A DNA stretch of 54,571 bases from Ectobacillus sp048976805 (GCA_048976805.1 JBHGUR010000051.1:1-54571); one strand, 5' to 3'. Counted from the first letter of the stretch, positions 1-8,942 are shown. Numbers and translations: made by a program. The notes: generated from the sequence alone by a model not told the origin.

Positions 1-77
<77 letters not shown>

Positions 78-112
78 GTGTTTGTCTTGCTCATAAATAA
101 AAATTGACGTTT

Positions 113-140
113 TGTGTTTTGTTTAGTTTTCAAAGAACCA
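113..140 (-). promoter_or_regulatory. rrn leader boxA-like antitermination signal
   Basis: On the minus strand the leader contains GGTTCTTTGAAAACTAAAC about 40 bases before 16S. This is the conserved boxA-type stretch of Bacillus rRNA leaders, which recruits NusB/NusE antitermination factors. Identification rests on similarity to remembered rrn leaders. Confidence 0.6.
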
Positions 141-164
141 CCATCGCCCCAAGGCGACTTTTAT

Positions 165-194
165 ATCTTACCACTTAGTCACTTTCGTTGTCAA
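165..194 (-). promoter_or_regulatory. rrn promoter P2 (sigma-A)
   Basis: Minus-strand TTGACA (189-194) and TAAGAT (165-170) with an 18-base spacer, about 90 bases before 16S. Position and spacing fit the downstream promoter of a tandem Bacillus rrn promoter pair. Confidence 0.7.
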
Positions 195-237
195 CAACTT
201 TTTAAATCAAGTTGTTTCGTTCGTGACGACGAATATA

Positions 238-266
238 AATATAACAGTTACAAAAAAGAAAAGCAA
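238..266 (-). promoter_or_regulatory. rrn promoter P1 (sigma-A)
   Basis: Minus-strand TTGCTT (261-266) and TATATT (238-243) with an exact 17-base spacer, upstream of P2. The surrounding DNA is strongly AT-rich, as expected for a strong stable-RNA promoter with an UP element. The rest of the 78-343 interval holds only this leader. Confidence 0.55.
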
Positions 267-343
267 TAGTTTTTTCAATAAAATTTTTCGTTTGTTAAAA
301 ACGATAAAAATCAACATTTTGGCTATAAATTCACTATGAAATG

Positions 344-377
344 AATAATAAAAGCCCTAGGGAAGAATCCCCAGGGC
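344..377 (-). terminator. intrinsic terminator after lysS
   Basis: Stem of GCCCTGGGGA with TCCCTAGGGC on the minus strand (one wobble), followed by TTTTATTATT. It lies 8 bases past the lysS stop and separates lysS from the next rRNA operon. Confidence 0.85.
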
Positions 378-384
378 ACGTTCA

Positions 385-1875
385 TTAATCTTGCTTGTGC
401 CTCATAAGAGGGAATAGTAATACATCACGGATAGACGGCGCATTCGTTAACAACATAACAAGGCGATCAATTCCGATTCCCAATCCGCCTGTAGGAGGCA
501 TGCCGTATTCTAGCGCTTCAATATAATCATCATCCATCATATGGGCCTCATCGTTTCCTTGTTCCCGCTCTTTCAGCTGTGCTTCAAAGCGTTCTTTTTG
601 ATCGATTGGATCATTTAACTCCGTAAACGCATTTGCATGCTCGCGCGCTACAATAAAAAGCTCAAAACGATCTGTAAAGCGCGGGTCTTTATCATTTTTC
701 TTCGCAAGCGGAGATACTTCTACAGGATGGCCATAGATAAATGTTGGTTGAATTAAATGTTCCTCTACCTTCTGTTCAAAGAATTCGTTAATAATATGGC
801 CAACTTCCATACTATCCTTCACTTCTACGTTATGTTCCTTCGCAAGAGCACGGGCTTCCTCTACACTCATAGGCTGCCAGAAGTCTACTCCCGTATATTC
901 TTTAATGGCATCTACCATGTGAAGTCGTTTCCACTCCGGTTCTAAATTCACCTCATGCTCTCCATATGTCACAGTTGTTGTGCCCAAGACTTCTTTAGCA
1001 ATATGGGCAATAAGATTTTCTGTCAACTTCATAATGTCCTTGTAATCCGCATATGCTTCATACAACTCAATCATCGTGAATTCAGGGTTATGGCGAGTAG
1101 AAATCCCCTCATTGCGGAATACGCGCCCGATCTCATATACCTTTTCTAACCCGCCTACAATTAAACGTTTTAGATGAAGTTCAATCGCAATACGCATATA
1201 CAGCTGCATATCCAAAGCGTTATGATGCGTAATAAACGGGCGGGCAGACGCACCTCCGGCAATCGCATGCATCATCGGCGTTTCTACTTCTAAGTAGCCA
1301 TGGTCATCTAAATATCTTCTCATCGCCTGGATGATTTTACTGCGCGCAATGAACGTTTGGCGGCTTTCCATGCTTGTAATTAAATCCAAGTAGCGTTGGC
1401 GGTAACGCTGCTCTACATCCTTTAATCCATGGTACTTATCAGGAAGCGGGCGAAGCGATTTGGTTAGTAAAGTGAATTTCTTTACTTTAATAGACAATTC
1501 GCCTACTTTTGTCTTAAAGATTGTTCCTTCTACCCCGATAAGGTCGCCTAAGTCTGCCGTATCAAATAATTCATATTGTTCTTCACCGACTGCATCTTGG
1601 CGTACATAAATTTGAATTTGGCCGTCCAAATCTTGAATATGCGCAAAACCAGCTTTTCCTTTACCGCGTTTTGTCATAATACGCCCTGCAATTGAAACAG
1701 ATACAGCTTTTTCTTCTAAATCTTCCTTGGCAAGCTCGCCATACTTTTCAAACAACTGCTTTGTAGAATGTGTACGCTCAAAACGCTTCCCGAACGGATC
1801 CATTCCTTTTTCAATTAATTTATGTAACTTCTCTCTTCGCACCTGCAACTGGTCATTTAACTCTTCGTGATTCAT
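385..1875 (-). CDS. lysS: lysyl-tRNA synthetase (class II)
   Basis: Charges tRNA-Lys with lysine in the cytoplasm. The 496-residue product has the N-terminal OB-fold anticodon-binding part (IAGRIMTKRGKGKAGFAHIQ, roughly residues 65-85) and the class II catalytic core: motif 2 with RNEGISTRHNPEFT (about 255-268) and motif 3 with GGLGIGIDRLVML near the C-terminus. Length matches the family. An in-frame GTG lies 9 bases upstream, but it sits on the GGAG ribosome site. The ATG chosen has GGAG 8 bases before it. A strong terminator separates lysS from the folate operon upstream, so it should have its own promoter; a TATACT hexamer at 1911-1916 is a candidate -10. Confidence 0.97.
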   Translation of the reverse strand: MNHEELNDQLQVRREKLHKLIEKGMDPFGKRFERTHSTKQLFEKYGELAKEDLEEKAVSVSIAGRIMTKRGKGKAGFAHIQDLDGQIQIYVRQDAVGEEQYELFDTADLGDLIGVEGTIFKTKVGELSIKVKKFTLLTKSLRPLPDKYHGLKDVEQRYRQRYLDLITSMESRQTFIARSKIIQAMRRYLDDHGYLEVETPMMHAIAGGASARPFITHHNALDMQLYMRIAIELHLKRLIVGGLEKVYEIGRVFRNEGISTRHNPEFTMIELYEAYADYKDIMKLTENLIAHIAKEVLGTTTVTYGEHEVNLEPEWKRLHMVDAIKEYTGVDFWQPMSVEEARALAKEHNVEVKDSMEVGHIINEFFEQKVEEHLIQPTFIYGHPVEVSPLAKKNDKDPRFTDRFELFIVAREHANAFTELNDPIDQKERFEAQLKEREQGNDEAHMMDDDYIEALEYGMPPTGGLGIGIDRLVMLLTNAPSIRDVLLFPLMRHKQD

Positions 1876-1935
1876 GTAATCCACTCCATATCAAATTTTG
1901 CAATACATACAGTATAGCACTTTCTTTACAACTAG

Positions 1936-1965
1936 AAAAACTGCCAGTGTACACTGGCAGTTTTT
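1936..1965 (-). terminator. palindromic terminator at the end of the pab-fol-dusB operon
   Basis: Perfect 20-base palindrome CTGCCAGTGTACACTGGCAG flanked by A5 and T5, so it can act on both strands. It lies 17 bases past the dusB stop and before lysS. Confidence 0.9.
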
Positions 1966-1982
1966 CATTTTAAATATCCGTG

Positions 1983-2981
1983 CTACCCTGCCTGAACCGC
2001 ACTTTCCTTTTCTTCTACTTCCGTTGCAAATCCTGTTAAAAGGGAAACGAGCTCTTCCCTTGTATTGCACTCGTTTACTGCATTTCGCACTCTCGCATTG
2101 CCGCGTACACCTTTTAAATACCATGCGGCATGCTTTCGCATTTCTTTTACTGCAATTTTTTCATTCTTTAAATCAATCAAGCGATCTAAATGCAGGATAC
2201 ATACATCTATTTTCTCACGAACGGAAGGCTCTGGCATTAACTCGCCTGTTTCCAAATATTTGACCGTACGATAAATCATCCACGGGTTTCCTAAAGCCGC
2301 GCGGCCAATCATCACGCCGTCAACACCAATTTCATCAAGCATGCGCTTTGCATCTTGAGGGGTTTCTACATCCCCGTTGCCAATAACCGGAATATTCACC
2401 GCTTGCTTTACTTGCTTGATAATGTTCCAGTCCGCCTTGCCTTCGTACATTTGCGCTCTTGTACGGCCGTGGACAGCTACAGCCTGGCCGCCGGCGCGCT
2501 CTACCGCAAGCGCATTTTCTACCGCGTATATATGATTTTCGTCCCAGCCGATACGCATTTTAACTGTAACCGGCTTTTCTACCGCATCTACAACAGCCGC
2601 AACCATCTCGTATACTTTATTTGGGTCTAATAACCATTTTGCCCCGGCATCACATTTTACAATCTTCGGTACAGGGCATCCCATGTTAATATCAATAATA
2701 TCCGCTGTTGTATTTTTATCTACAAACTTCGCAGCCTCTACAAGCGTTTCTTTTTCACCGCCAAAAATTTGCAGACTTAGCGGCTTTTCTCTTTCATCGA
2801 TATAAAGCATATCCATTGTTTTTTGATTATTGAATAGGATTGCTTTATCGCTTACCATCTCGGCGCATACTAAGCCAGCTCCAAATTCCTTAACAGTTAA
2901 ACGGAATGCGGAATTACACACACCGGCCATAGGAGCCAAGACTACCGGGTTTTTCATTTGAATGTCACCGATTTTTAACAT
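1983..2981 (-). CDS. dusB: tRNA-dihydrouridine synthase (DusB family)
   Basis: FMN enzyme that reduces uridines in the tRNA D-loop to dihydrouridine. The 332-residue TIM-barrel protein starts with the flavin-binding MAPMAGVCNSAFR (about 16-28) and carries the catalytic cysteine in NMGCPVPKI (about 100). HGRTRAQMY near 171 and GNGDV near 200 are the RNA/phosphate-binding segments. It is yacF of B. subtilis and the last gene of the folate operon, starting 2 bases after yazB. GGAGGG precedes the ATG. Family assignment is firm; the exact uridine modified cannot be told from sequence. Confidence 0.95.
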   Translation of the reverse strand: MLKIGDIQMKNPVVLAPMAGVCNSAFRLTVKEFGAGLVCAEMVSDKAILFNNQKTMDMLYIDEREKPLSLQIFGGEKETLVEAAKFVDKNTTADIIDINMGCPVPKIVKCDAGAKWLLDPNKVYEMVAAVVDAVEKPVTVKMRIGWDENHIYAVENALAVERAGGQAVAVHGRTRAQMYEGKADWNIIKQVKQAVNIPVIGNGDVETPQDAKRMLDEIGVDGVMIGRAALGNPWMIYRTVKYLETGELMPEPSVREKIDVCILHLDRLIDLKNEKIAVKEMRKHAAWYLKGVRGNARVRNAVNECNTREELVSLLTGFATEVEEKESAVQAG

Positions 2982-2983
2982 AT

Positions 2984-3205
2984 TTAAACCTTCCCTCCTT
3001 CTTCTTTTGGTGCCAAATCATCTATCGAAATTTTTAAAGCTTTTGCGGCTTCTATAAGGAACTCCTCAGAAGGAAGGCGGTTTCCGCGTTCAATTTCCCC
3101 TACAACGGAAACAGATATTCCCAGTTGCCGCGCAAAACCTTCCTGCGTGTAACCCTTTAATTTCCGAAAAGCGCGAATGCGTCTTCCCCATTTTTCAGCT
3201 TCCAT
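2984..3205 (-). CDS. yazB: small Xre-type helix-turn-helix DNA-binding protein
   Basis: The 73-residue protein is a single HTH_3/Xre domain: RIRAFRKLKGYTQEGFARQLGIS forms helices 1-2 and SVVGEIERGNRLPS the recognition helix and turn. It overlaps the 3' end of folK by 49 bases in another frame and is followed at 2 bases by dusB, so it is translated as part of the folate operon. GAGGGAG lies about 7 bases before its ATG. The conserved position suggests a regulator of the operon, but target and role are unknown. Confidence 0.85.
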   Translation of the reverse strand: MEAEKWGRRIRAFRKLKGYTQEGFARQLGISVSVVGEIERGNRLPSEEFLIEAAKALKISIDDLAPKEEGGKV

Positions 3206-3672
3206 ACAGTAACTCCCTCTCGCCTCTTCATTTCTTCTATTTGCGAATATGATACTCGCTCTATTAACTCCTTATTAACTTCTGCCAAAGGAACTAATAC
3301 GAAAGCCCGTTCATACATACGAGGGTGAGGAATAACAAGGCTCTCTGTTTCAATATTTTCGTGATTATACAACAAAATGTCAAGGTCTATTGTTCTTGGC
3401 CCCCACCTTATTTTCCTTTTTCTTCCTAACTCTTTTTCTATACTTTGTATTACATTCAGCAGTTCTTCTGGTGTTAAACTGGTAGAAATTTTAATAGCCA
3501 TATTTAAAAAACATGATTGCTCTGTGTAGCCGACAGGCTCTGTTTCATAAACAGACGAAGTGTCCTGCACCTGAATAGACGGATGCGCCGACAATAAAGA
3601 AATGGCGCGCTTTAAATATCCATACCTATCATCTATGTTAGAGCCTAAACTTAAATAAGCTATATTTTTCAT
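3157..3672 (-). CDS. folK: 2-amino-4-hydroxy-6-hydroxymethyldihydropteridine pyrophosphokinase
   Basis: Transfers pyrophosphate from ATP to hydroxymethyl-dihydropterin, making the substrate of FolP. The 171-residue HPPK shows LSLGSNIDDR near the N-terminus, the pterin-site YETEPVGYTEQSCFLN (about 42-57) and the signature RKRKIRWGPRTIDLDIL (about 85-102), whose acidic residues bind the two magnesium ions. It overlaps folB by 4 bases (ATGA type) and yazB by 49, indicating translational coupling. No oddities. Confidence 0.96.
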   Translation of the reverse strand: MKNIAYLSLGSNIDDRYGYLKRAISLLSAHPSIQVQDTSSVYETEPVGYTEQSCFLNMAIKISTSLTPEELLNVIQSIEKELGRKRKIRWGPRTIDLDILLYNHENIETESLVIPHPRMYERAFVLVPLAEVNKELIERVSYSQIEEMKRREGVTVWKLKNGEDAFALFGN

Positions 3673-4031
3673 GAGCGTTCCCTCATAATTTCAACTGCTA
3701 CCTCCCGATAATGACCAGGAATTGGCGGGTCCGGTTTAATCACCTTTATAGTGCAACGCTGAATTAAAGGATATTGGATCAAAATATCTGCTGCAATTTT
3801 TTCGGCAACCGCCTCAATAAGTTTATAAGGCTTCCCCTCTACAATACGCTTGCACACATTGTAAAGCTCGGCATAATTTACCGAATGAGCGAGTTCATCG
3901 CTTGCCCCGGCTTTGCGCAAATCTAGCTCTACCGTTAAATCTACTTTAAAACGCTGCCCGAGCTTATTCTCTTCCGGAAAAACCCCATGATATCCGTAAA
4001 ATTCCATTTCATGAACCGATATTTTGTCCAA
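3669..4031 (-). CDS. folB: dihydroneopterin aldolase
   Basis: Cleaves dihydroneopterin to hydroxymethyl-dihydropterin in folate synthesis. The 120-residue product has the family motifs MEFYGYHGVFPEENKLGQ and, at the C-terminus, IKVIKPDPPIPGHY. I chose a TTG start (giving MDKISVHEMEF): GGAGGGGAG stands just upstream and the alternative, more upstream ATG adds residues with no family similarity. With TTG the gene overlaps folP by 23 bases. Fourth pterin/pABA step gene in the run. Confidence 0.93.
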   Translation of the reverse strand: MDKISVHEMEFYGYHGVFPEENKLGQRFKVDLTVELDLRKAGASDELAHSVNYAELYNVCKRIVEGKPYKLIEAVAEKIAADILIQYPLIQRCTIKVIKPDPPIPGHYREVAVEIMRERS

Positions 4032-4866
4032 CGTGCTCCCCTCCCTTCCCAAGCATCGCATCCATCATTTTCGCCATCCGTGCCATTTCTAACACATCAT
4101 GGACACGGATAATATCGCAACCTTTTTGAATGCCTAAACACACAGTAGCTCCAGTTCCTTCCATCCTTTCGTTTATTGGCAAATCCAAAACATAGCCGAT
4201 GAAAGACTTCCGGGACGTGCCTAGTAAAAGCGGGTAACCGAATACAGTAAGCTGCTCTAAATGGTTCATAACCTGCAAGTTCTGCTCGGGCGTTTTAGCA
4301 AAGCCGATTCCGGGGTCTAAAATAATGTTTTCATCACGAACACCTGCAGCTTTTGCAATTTTTACACTTTCATACAAATCGGCAATGATGTCCGCCATTA
4401 AATTCCGGTAATTTTTATTTTCGCGATTATGCATTAACACGATAGGCACTTCATAATAAGCGGCGACCTCCGCCATTTTCGGGTCTGCCTTCGCTCCCCA
4501 AATATCGTTGATAATATGCGCTCCGGCTTCAAGTGCTTGTTTGGCGACCTCCGCCTTATATGTATCAATTGAAATAGGGGCATGCACTTTTTCGGAAATA
4601 GCCCGGATAATCGGAATGACACGCTGCAGCTCTTCCTGTTCGGGAACTTTGCGAAAGCCCGGGCGCGTGGATTCCCCGCCGATATCGATAATGTCAGCTC
4701 CCTGCGCTACCATTTGCTCGGCACGCAATACCGCTGCTTCCAGCTCATCATACCGCCCGCCATCTGAAAAAGAATCCGGTGTTACATTAAGAATTCCCAT
4801 AATAGCAGTTTTTTCTGTAATATTTAACTCATAAGGACCGCACTTTACGTTATATTTTATATCCAC
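4009..4866 (-). CDS. folP: dihydropteroate synthase
   Basis: Joins p-aminobenzoate to hydroxymethyl-dihydropterin pyrophosphate; this is the sulfonamide target (sul in B. subtilis). The 285-residue TIM barrel begins with MGILNVTPDSFSDGGRY (about 24-40), followed by DIIDIGGESTRPG (about 59-71) and LLGTSRKSFIG (about 214-224), the loops that bind pterin, pABA and phosphate. It overlaps pabC by 17 bases and folB by 23. No residue change visible in the key loops. Confidence 0.97.
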   Translation of the reverse strand: MDIKYNVKCGPYELNITEKTAIMGILNVTPDSFSDGGRYDELEAAVLRAEQMVAQGADIIDIGGESTRPGFRKVPEQEELQRVIPIIRAISEKVHAPISIDTYKAEVAKQALEAGAHIINDIWGAKADPKMAEVAAYYEVPIVLMHNRENKNYRNLMADIIADLYESVKIAKAAGVRDENIILDPGIGFAKTPEQNLQVMNHLEQLTVFGYPLLLGTSRKSFIGYVLDLPINERMEGTGATVCLGIQKGCDIIRVHDVLEMARMAKMMDAMLGKGGEHVGQNIGS

Positions 4867-5740
4867 TTTTTCTCTCTCCTTCTCTTAGTTCCCGCCTGCT
4901 CCATAATATTGGGCGGCATGTACGATACATATGCAAAAGTTTCGATGTAACAGGGCCTTTCTTTCCCGCAAACACCGAATCCCTTATAGAACAAATTGGG
5001 ACAATCTCCTGAATAGAATTTGTGGCAAACACTTCAGCGCTTGCAAGCAATTCTTCAACCGCAAAAAAACCTTCTTTCACTTGTATATCCAAACACTTTG
5101 CCATTTCTAAAACAAACTTCCTCGTGATTCCATTTAGAATGCCTGTATCTACAGAAGGAGTATGCAAAATGTTGTTTTTAATAAAAAACAAATTAGATAC
5201 AATTCCCTCTGCTACATATCCTTCCTTCGTTAGAAAAATTCCTTCCTTTGCCGGATTGTCGCCAATTTCCCGTTTCCCCAAAATATTGTTTAAGTAATGA
5301 TGGGATTTTAAGCGAAATATTCCTTCCGGCGTATTGCGGGGCTGACGCAAAATAACCCCTTCTTTCTCTACAATATCGCCAGGCGCCGGCAAAGGCTTTA
5401 CAAACATAATGATGGAAGGATGTAAATAAGGGTCCGTTTGTAAACCAACCTCGCCAATTCCGGCTGAAACGTTTAAACGGATATATGCGTTTTTTAAACT
5501 ATTTCTCTCTAATAGTTCCTGTAAAATATACAATATGTCATCTCTTGTCATATCCCATTTTATATGCAAATAGGAAAGAGCGGTCATCAGCCGCTCATAG
5601 TGGTCATTAAACAAAAATGGGTGACCCTCATATACACGAAATGTCTCAAATGCGCCTAGCCCATATAAATACCCATGATCATAGGGAGAAATTACAGCTT
5701 CTTTATCCTCCATAAACTTGCCATTCACATAAATTAGCAT
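4850..5740 (-). CDS. pabC: 4-amino-4-deoxychorismate lyase (class IV PLP enzyme)
   Basis: Eliminates pyruvate from aminodeoxychorismate to give p-aminobenzoate. The 296-residue fold-type IV protein starts IYVNGKFM and ISPYDHGYLYGLGAFETFR, has the PLP lysine in LKSHHYLNNI (about 144-153), and GYVAEGIVSNLFF (about 173-185) plus ATNSIQEIVPI (about 239-249), which bind phosphate. It overlaps pabA by 7 bases and folP by 17. Branched-chain and D-amino-acid aminotransferases share the fold; the pab context decides for PabC. Confidence 0.93.
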   Translation of the reverse strand: MLIYVNGKFMEDKEAVISPYDHGYLYGLGAFETFRVYEGHPFLFNDHYERLMTALSYLHIKWDMTRDDILYILQELLERNSLKNAYIRLNVSAGIGEVGLQTDPYLHPSIIMFVKPLPAPGDIVEKEGVILRQPRNTPEGIFRLKSHHYLNNILGKREIGDNPAKEGIFLTKEGYVAEGIVSNLFFIKNNILHTPSVDTGILNGITRKFVLEMAKCLDIQVKEGFFAVEELLASAEVFATNSIQEIVPICSIRDSVFAGKKGPVTSKLLHMYRTCRPILWSRRELREGERKSGYKI

Positions 5741-6321
5741 ATCGACACACTCCGGCTATAGTGGGCAATAAAATTTTTCAGGAGCTGCTTCCCGTAGGAA
5801 GTCATAATGGATTCTGGATGAAATTGAACTCCTTCTATCGGCAACGTTTTATGCCGAATTCCCATAATTTCCCCCTCCTCTGTCCAAGAGGAAATCTCTA
5901 GGCAGTCCGGCAATGTTTCCTTCTTAACAATAAGCGAATGATAGCGCGTAGCCACGAACGGATTGGGAATATCTTCATAGATTGTTTTTCCGTCGTGATA
6001 CATTTGCGAAGTCTTTCCGTGCATAAGCCGCTCTGCGCGAACAACATCCCCTCCAAACACTTGAGCGATAGATTGGTGACCTAGGCATACCCCAAAAATC
6101 GGGATTTTCCCTGCAAAATGCTCAATCACCTTCATGCTGATCCCTGCTTCATTCGGGCTGCACGGGCCAGGGGAAATCATCAGAAACGAAGGTTTCATTT
6201 CTTCAATTTCTTCAATTGTCACTTCATCATTACGCCTTACAACCAGTTCTTGGCCAAGTTCTCCTAAAAATTGAACAAGGTTAAAGGTAAACGAATCATA
6301 ATTGTCGATCATTAAAATCAT
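5734..6321 (-). CDS. pabA: aminodeoxychorismate synthase, glutamine amidotransferase subunit
   Basis: Supplies ammonia from glutamine to PabB (and in Bacillus also to TrpE). The 195-residue class I amidotransferase has MIDNYDSFTFNLVQ at the start, the nucleophile cysteine in GVCLGHQSIAQ (about 79) and the catalytic His/Glu in VQFHPESI (about 168). The start is the ATG preceded by AGGTGA; a GTG 9 bases upstream lies inside that ribosome site. The start lies within 10 bases of the pabB stop, so the subunits are probably made in coupled fashion. Confidence 0.95.
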   Translation of the reverse strand: MILMIDNYDSFTFNLVQFLGELGQELVVRRNDEVTIEEIEEMKPSFLMISPGPCSPNEAGISMKVIEHFAGKIPIFGVCLGHQSIAQVFGGDVVRAERLMHGKTSQMYHDGKTIYEDIPNPFVATRYHSLIVKKETLPDCLEISSWTEEGEIMGIRHKTLPIEGVQFHPESIMTSYGKQLLKNFIAHYSRSVSIC

Positions 6322-6326
6322 TTTTC

Positions 6327-7724
6327 TCACCTAACCATTTCTTCGCTGCTTTCTTTGGCGCGCCATAGGGCAAGCGCCTTTTTAAGCGATTCCTTATATT
6401 CATGTTTCGGATTCGAGTCAATTACAATGCCTGCACCGGCTTGAACATAAGCTTGCCCTCCCTTTGCCAGCAATGTCCGAATGACGATATTCAATTCCAT
6501 TTCGCCGGAAAAACCAATCCACCCGATAGAGCCTGTATAAATCCCGCGCCGTACCGGCTCCAGTTCCTCAATGATTTCCATCGTACGAATTTTAGGAGCC
6601 CCCGTAATGGTGCCGCCCGGGAATACCGCCTTGACGATATCAAAGACATCTTTCCCTTCCTTTAACTTTCCTTGTACATTTGAAACAATATGCATAACAT
6701 GGGAGTACTTTTCAATTACCATAAATTCATTTACTTCTACCGTTCCATATTCACAAACGCGCCCTAGGTCGTTTCGCTCCAAATCTACAAGCATGACATG
6801 CTCAGCACGCTCTTTTTCATTTTCGATCAATTCTTTTGCCAGCGCTTCATCTTCCGCTTCATCCTTGCCGCGCGACCTCGTCCCGGCTATCGGGCGCGTG
6901 CTTACCTCAAGGCCATTCTTTTTGATAAGCAACTCTGGAGAGCCACTGACAATTTGAAAGTCCGAAAGCTCAAGATATCCCATATAAGGAGATGGATTTA
7001 TCTCTCTTAGCTTTGTATAAATTTCAATCGGATGCGAAGCAAGCGGCTGCGATTGGCGTACAGATAAATTCACCTGAAACACGTCTCCTGCGGCGATATA
7101 ATCTTGAACACGCTTGACCGCTTCAACAAAACCTTCCTCCGTAAACGAAACGCCAGCTTCGCCCATGGACGGCTGCTGCAGCGAAATATATACAGAAGGG
7201 ACATCCTTTAACCATAGTTCTTTTAAGTGTTCCAGCCTTGCTTTAGCCGCTTGCTCATCCTTTTCGTAATGGGTGATAAGCCAAAGCTTTTTATCCTGAT
7301 GGTCATACACAAATACATCATCAAAAACTAAAAAGAAAATATCAGGGATGTTCAAGTCATCCTTCGCTACAATCGGCATTCGTTCAATGTAGCGAATACA
7401 ATCATAGCTAAAGTAGCCGATAGCGCCTCCTTGAAACGGCGGATAATGTTCATTTTGCACAGTTTTTCGTTTTTGCATGTAACGCTTCATCAAGTCGAGA
7501 GGGTTGCCTTTTAGCACAGTCTCCTTCTCTCTTTCTGTTATACGCAGCTCTTCTCCTTTTCCGCGCAGCACGGCGATAGGCTCTAAGCCCGCGATGCTGT
7601 AGCGGCCTCCCCTGCCGCTTTCCAAAATGGCATGATACGGCTTATTTTGCGATAAAAATTTATATTGAACAAAAAAGTTTTTTTCATAAGGAAAGGAAAG
7701 TGCTAACGCTTTTCTTTGCTGCAT
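6327..7724 (-). CDS. pabB: aminodeoxychorismate synthase, chorismate-binding subunit
   Basis: Converts chorismate plus ammonia to 4-amino-4-deoxychorismate, first step of pABA synthesis. The 465-residue protein has an anthranilate-synthase-I-type N-terminal half and the chorismate-binding half with ISGSPELL-type SGSPELLIK (about 258), RPIAGTRSRG (about 276), LVDLERNDLG (about 312), PGGTITGAPKIR (about 368) and YTGSIGWIG. First gene of the pab-fol-dusB operon; AGGTG lies before the ATG. TrpE is the closest alternative, but PabA/PabC neighbours settle it. Confidence 0.95.
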   Translation of the reverse strand: MQQRKALALSFPYEKNFFVQYKFLSQNKPYHAILESGRGGRYSIAGLEPIAVLRGKGEELRITEREKETVLKGNPLDLMKRYMQKRKTVQNEHYPPFQGGAIGYFSYDCIRYIERMPIVAKDDLNIPDIFFLVFDDVFVYDHQDKKLWLITHYEKDEQAAKARLEHLKELWLKDVPSVYISLQQPSMGEAGVSFTEEGFVEAVKRVQDYIAAGDVFQVNLSVRQSQPLASHPIEIYTKLREINPSPYMGYLELSDFQIVSGSPELLIKKNGLEVSTRPIAGTRSRGKDEAEDEALAKELIENEKERAEHVMLVDLERNDLGRVCEYGTVEVNEFMVIEKYSHVMHIVSNVQGKLKEGKDVFDIVKAVFPGGTITGAPKIRTMEIIEELEPVRRGIYTGSIGWIGFSGEMELNIVIRTLLAKGGQAYVQAGAGIVIDSNPKHEYKESLKKALALWRAKESSEEMVR

Positions 7725-7759
7725 ATCTACACCTCACATGTATTAGTTGCTACTGTTTT

Positions 7760-7787
7760 ATTCTACACGAAGTTTCCTATCTGTTCA
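7760..7787 (-). promoter_or_regulatory. candidate sigma-A promoter of the pab-fol operon
   Basis: Minus-strand TGAACA (7782-7787) and TAGAAT (7760-7765), 16-base spacer, about 35 bases before the pabB ATG. It is the best match between the cysK terminator and pabB; spacing is one short of ideal. Confidence 0.45.
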
Positions 7788-7880
7788 CTCTTTTCAAAAT
7801 CTTAAGATTTACGTATCCTTCGACAATTGCACCAGCCTATATAGGGAATGGGCGATAATATTGGTCTATTTGCAAACGCG

Positions 7881-7915
7881 CAAAATGAAAAGGCATCCCT
7901 ATTAATAGGAATGCC
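7881..7915 (-). terminator. intrinsic terminator after cysK
   Basis: Twelve-base-pair stem GGCATTCCTATT/AATAGGGATGCC on the minus strand (one U-G) followed by TTTTCATTTT. It starts 7 bases past the cysK stop. Confidence 0.9.
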
Positions 7916-7922
7916 CTTTATA

Positions 7923-8846
7923 TTAGGATTCAAATTGGTAAAGCGGTGTACTTAAATAGCGCTCTCCATTGCTTGGAACGATTGCCAGTACCTTTTTGCC
8001 TTTTCCAAGCTGCTTCGCAACTTGCATAGCTGCGTATATAGCTGCACCAGAAGAGATGCCAACTAAAATGCCCTCCTCGCGTGCAACTTTTCGAGCATAT
8101 TCAAACGCCTGATCATTCTTCACTTGGATGACTTCATCGTAAATTTCCGTATTTAGCGTATCTGGCACAAATCCGGCGCCAATGCCCTGAATTTTGTGCG
8201 GGCCCGGCTTTCCGCCGGATAATACCGGAGAGTCTGTAGGCTCGACTGCATAAATTTTGATATTAGGATATTTTTCCTTTAATACAACACCCGCACCAGA
8301 GATTGTACCGCCTGTTCCGATTCCAGCAACGAAAGCATCAAGCTGCTCTCCCATTTGTTCCACAATTTCCGGTCCTGTTGTTAAGCGGTGCACTTCAGGA
8401 TTTGCCTCGTTTTTAAATTGCTGCGGCATGAAATAGCCGTTTTCTTTCGCTAATTCTTCCGCCTTGCGAATCGCCCCTCCCATTCCTTCCGGCCCCGGGG
8501 TAAGCACAAGCTCTGCTCCATAAGCACGAAGCAGGTTGCGGCGTTCCATACTCATTGTTTCCGGCATAACCAAAACCGCTTTATAGCCTTTTGCCGCCGC
8601 TACCATCGCCAAGCCGATGCCTGTATTGCCGCTTGTTGGTTCAACAATGGTCGATCCTTCTTTTAAAAGGCCATTCTTCTCCGCATCTTCAATCATCGCA
8701 AGAGCAATGCGGTCCTTTACGCTGCTGCCAGGGTTCATAAATTCTAGCTTCAAGTAAATATCAGCGCTGTCCTCATCTACAATACGGTTTAACTTTACAA
8801 TCGGTGTTCTCCCAATCAATTCTGAAACTGATTGCGCTACCTTCAT
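7923..8846 (-). CDS. cysK: O-acetylserine sulfhydrylase (cysteine synthase A)
   Basis: PLP enzyme that makes cysteine from O-acetylserine and sulfide; in Bacillus it also acts with the CymR repressor. The 307-residue product has SELIGRTPIVKLN at the start, the PLP lysine in NPGSSVKDRIA (about 44), the substrate loop PTSGNTGIGLA (about 71-81), GTGGTISG (about 177-184) and GISSGAA (about 264). The start chosen is the ATG with GAGGTGA just upstream; a more upstream start would add seven unrelated residues. Single-gene unit with its own promoter and terminator. Confidence 0.95.
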   Translation of the reverse strand: MKVAQSVSELIGRTPIVKLNRIVDEDSADIYLKLEFMNPGSSVKDRIALAMIEDAEKNGLLKEGSTIVEPTSGNTGIGLAMVAAAKGYKAVLVMPETMSMERRNLLRAYGAELVLTPGPEGMGGAIRKAEELAKENGYFMPQQFKNEANPEVHRLTTGPEIVEQMGEQLDAFVAGIGTGGTISGAGVVLKEKYPNIKIYAVEPTDSPVLSGGKPGPHKIQGIGAGFVPDTLNTEIYDEVIQVKNDQAFEYARKVAREEGILVGISSGAAIYAAMQVAKQLGKGKKVLAIVPSNGERYLSTPLYQFES

Positions 8847-8890
8847 CTCCGTCACCTCTATTACCAAGTAAATTTATTGAATTTATAAAC

Positions 8891-8919
8891 ATTTTCACAG
8901 ACATGAGGCCATTTGTCAA
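8891..8919 (-). promoter_or_regulatory. candidate cysK promoter (sigma-A, extended -10)
   Basis: Minus-strand TTGACA (8914-8919), 17-base spacer, GAAAAT (8891-8896) preceded by TGT as an extended -10. It lies about 45 bases before the cysK start. AT-rich palindromic sequence between promoter and gene could hold a repressor site, but I cannot name it. Confidence 0.5.
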
Positions 8920-8942
8920 TTTATATTACTCAATATATGTGT

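Noticed and set aside
1898..2263. Plus-strand reading frame of 121 codons opposite dusB
   Set aside because: It is the antisense of a clear dusB gene, has no ribosome site and no recognisable domain.
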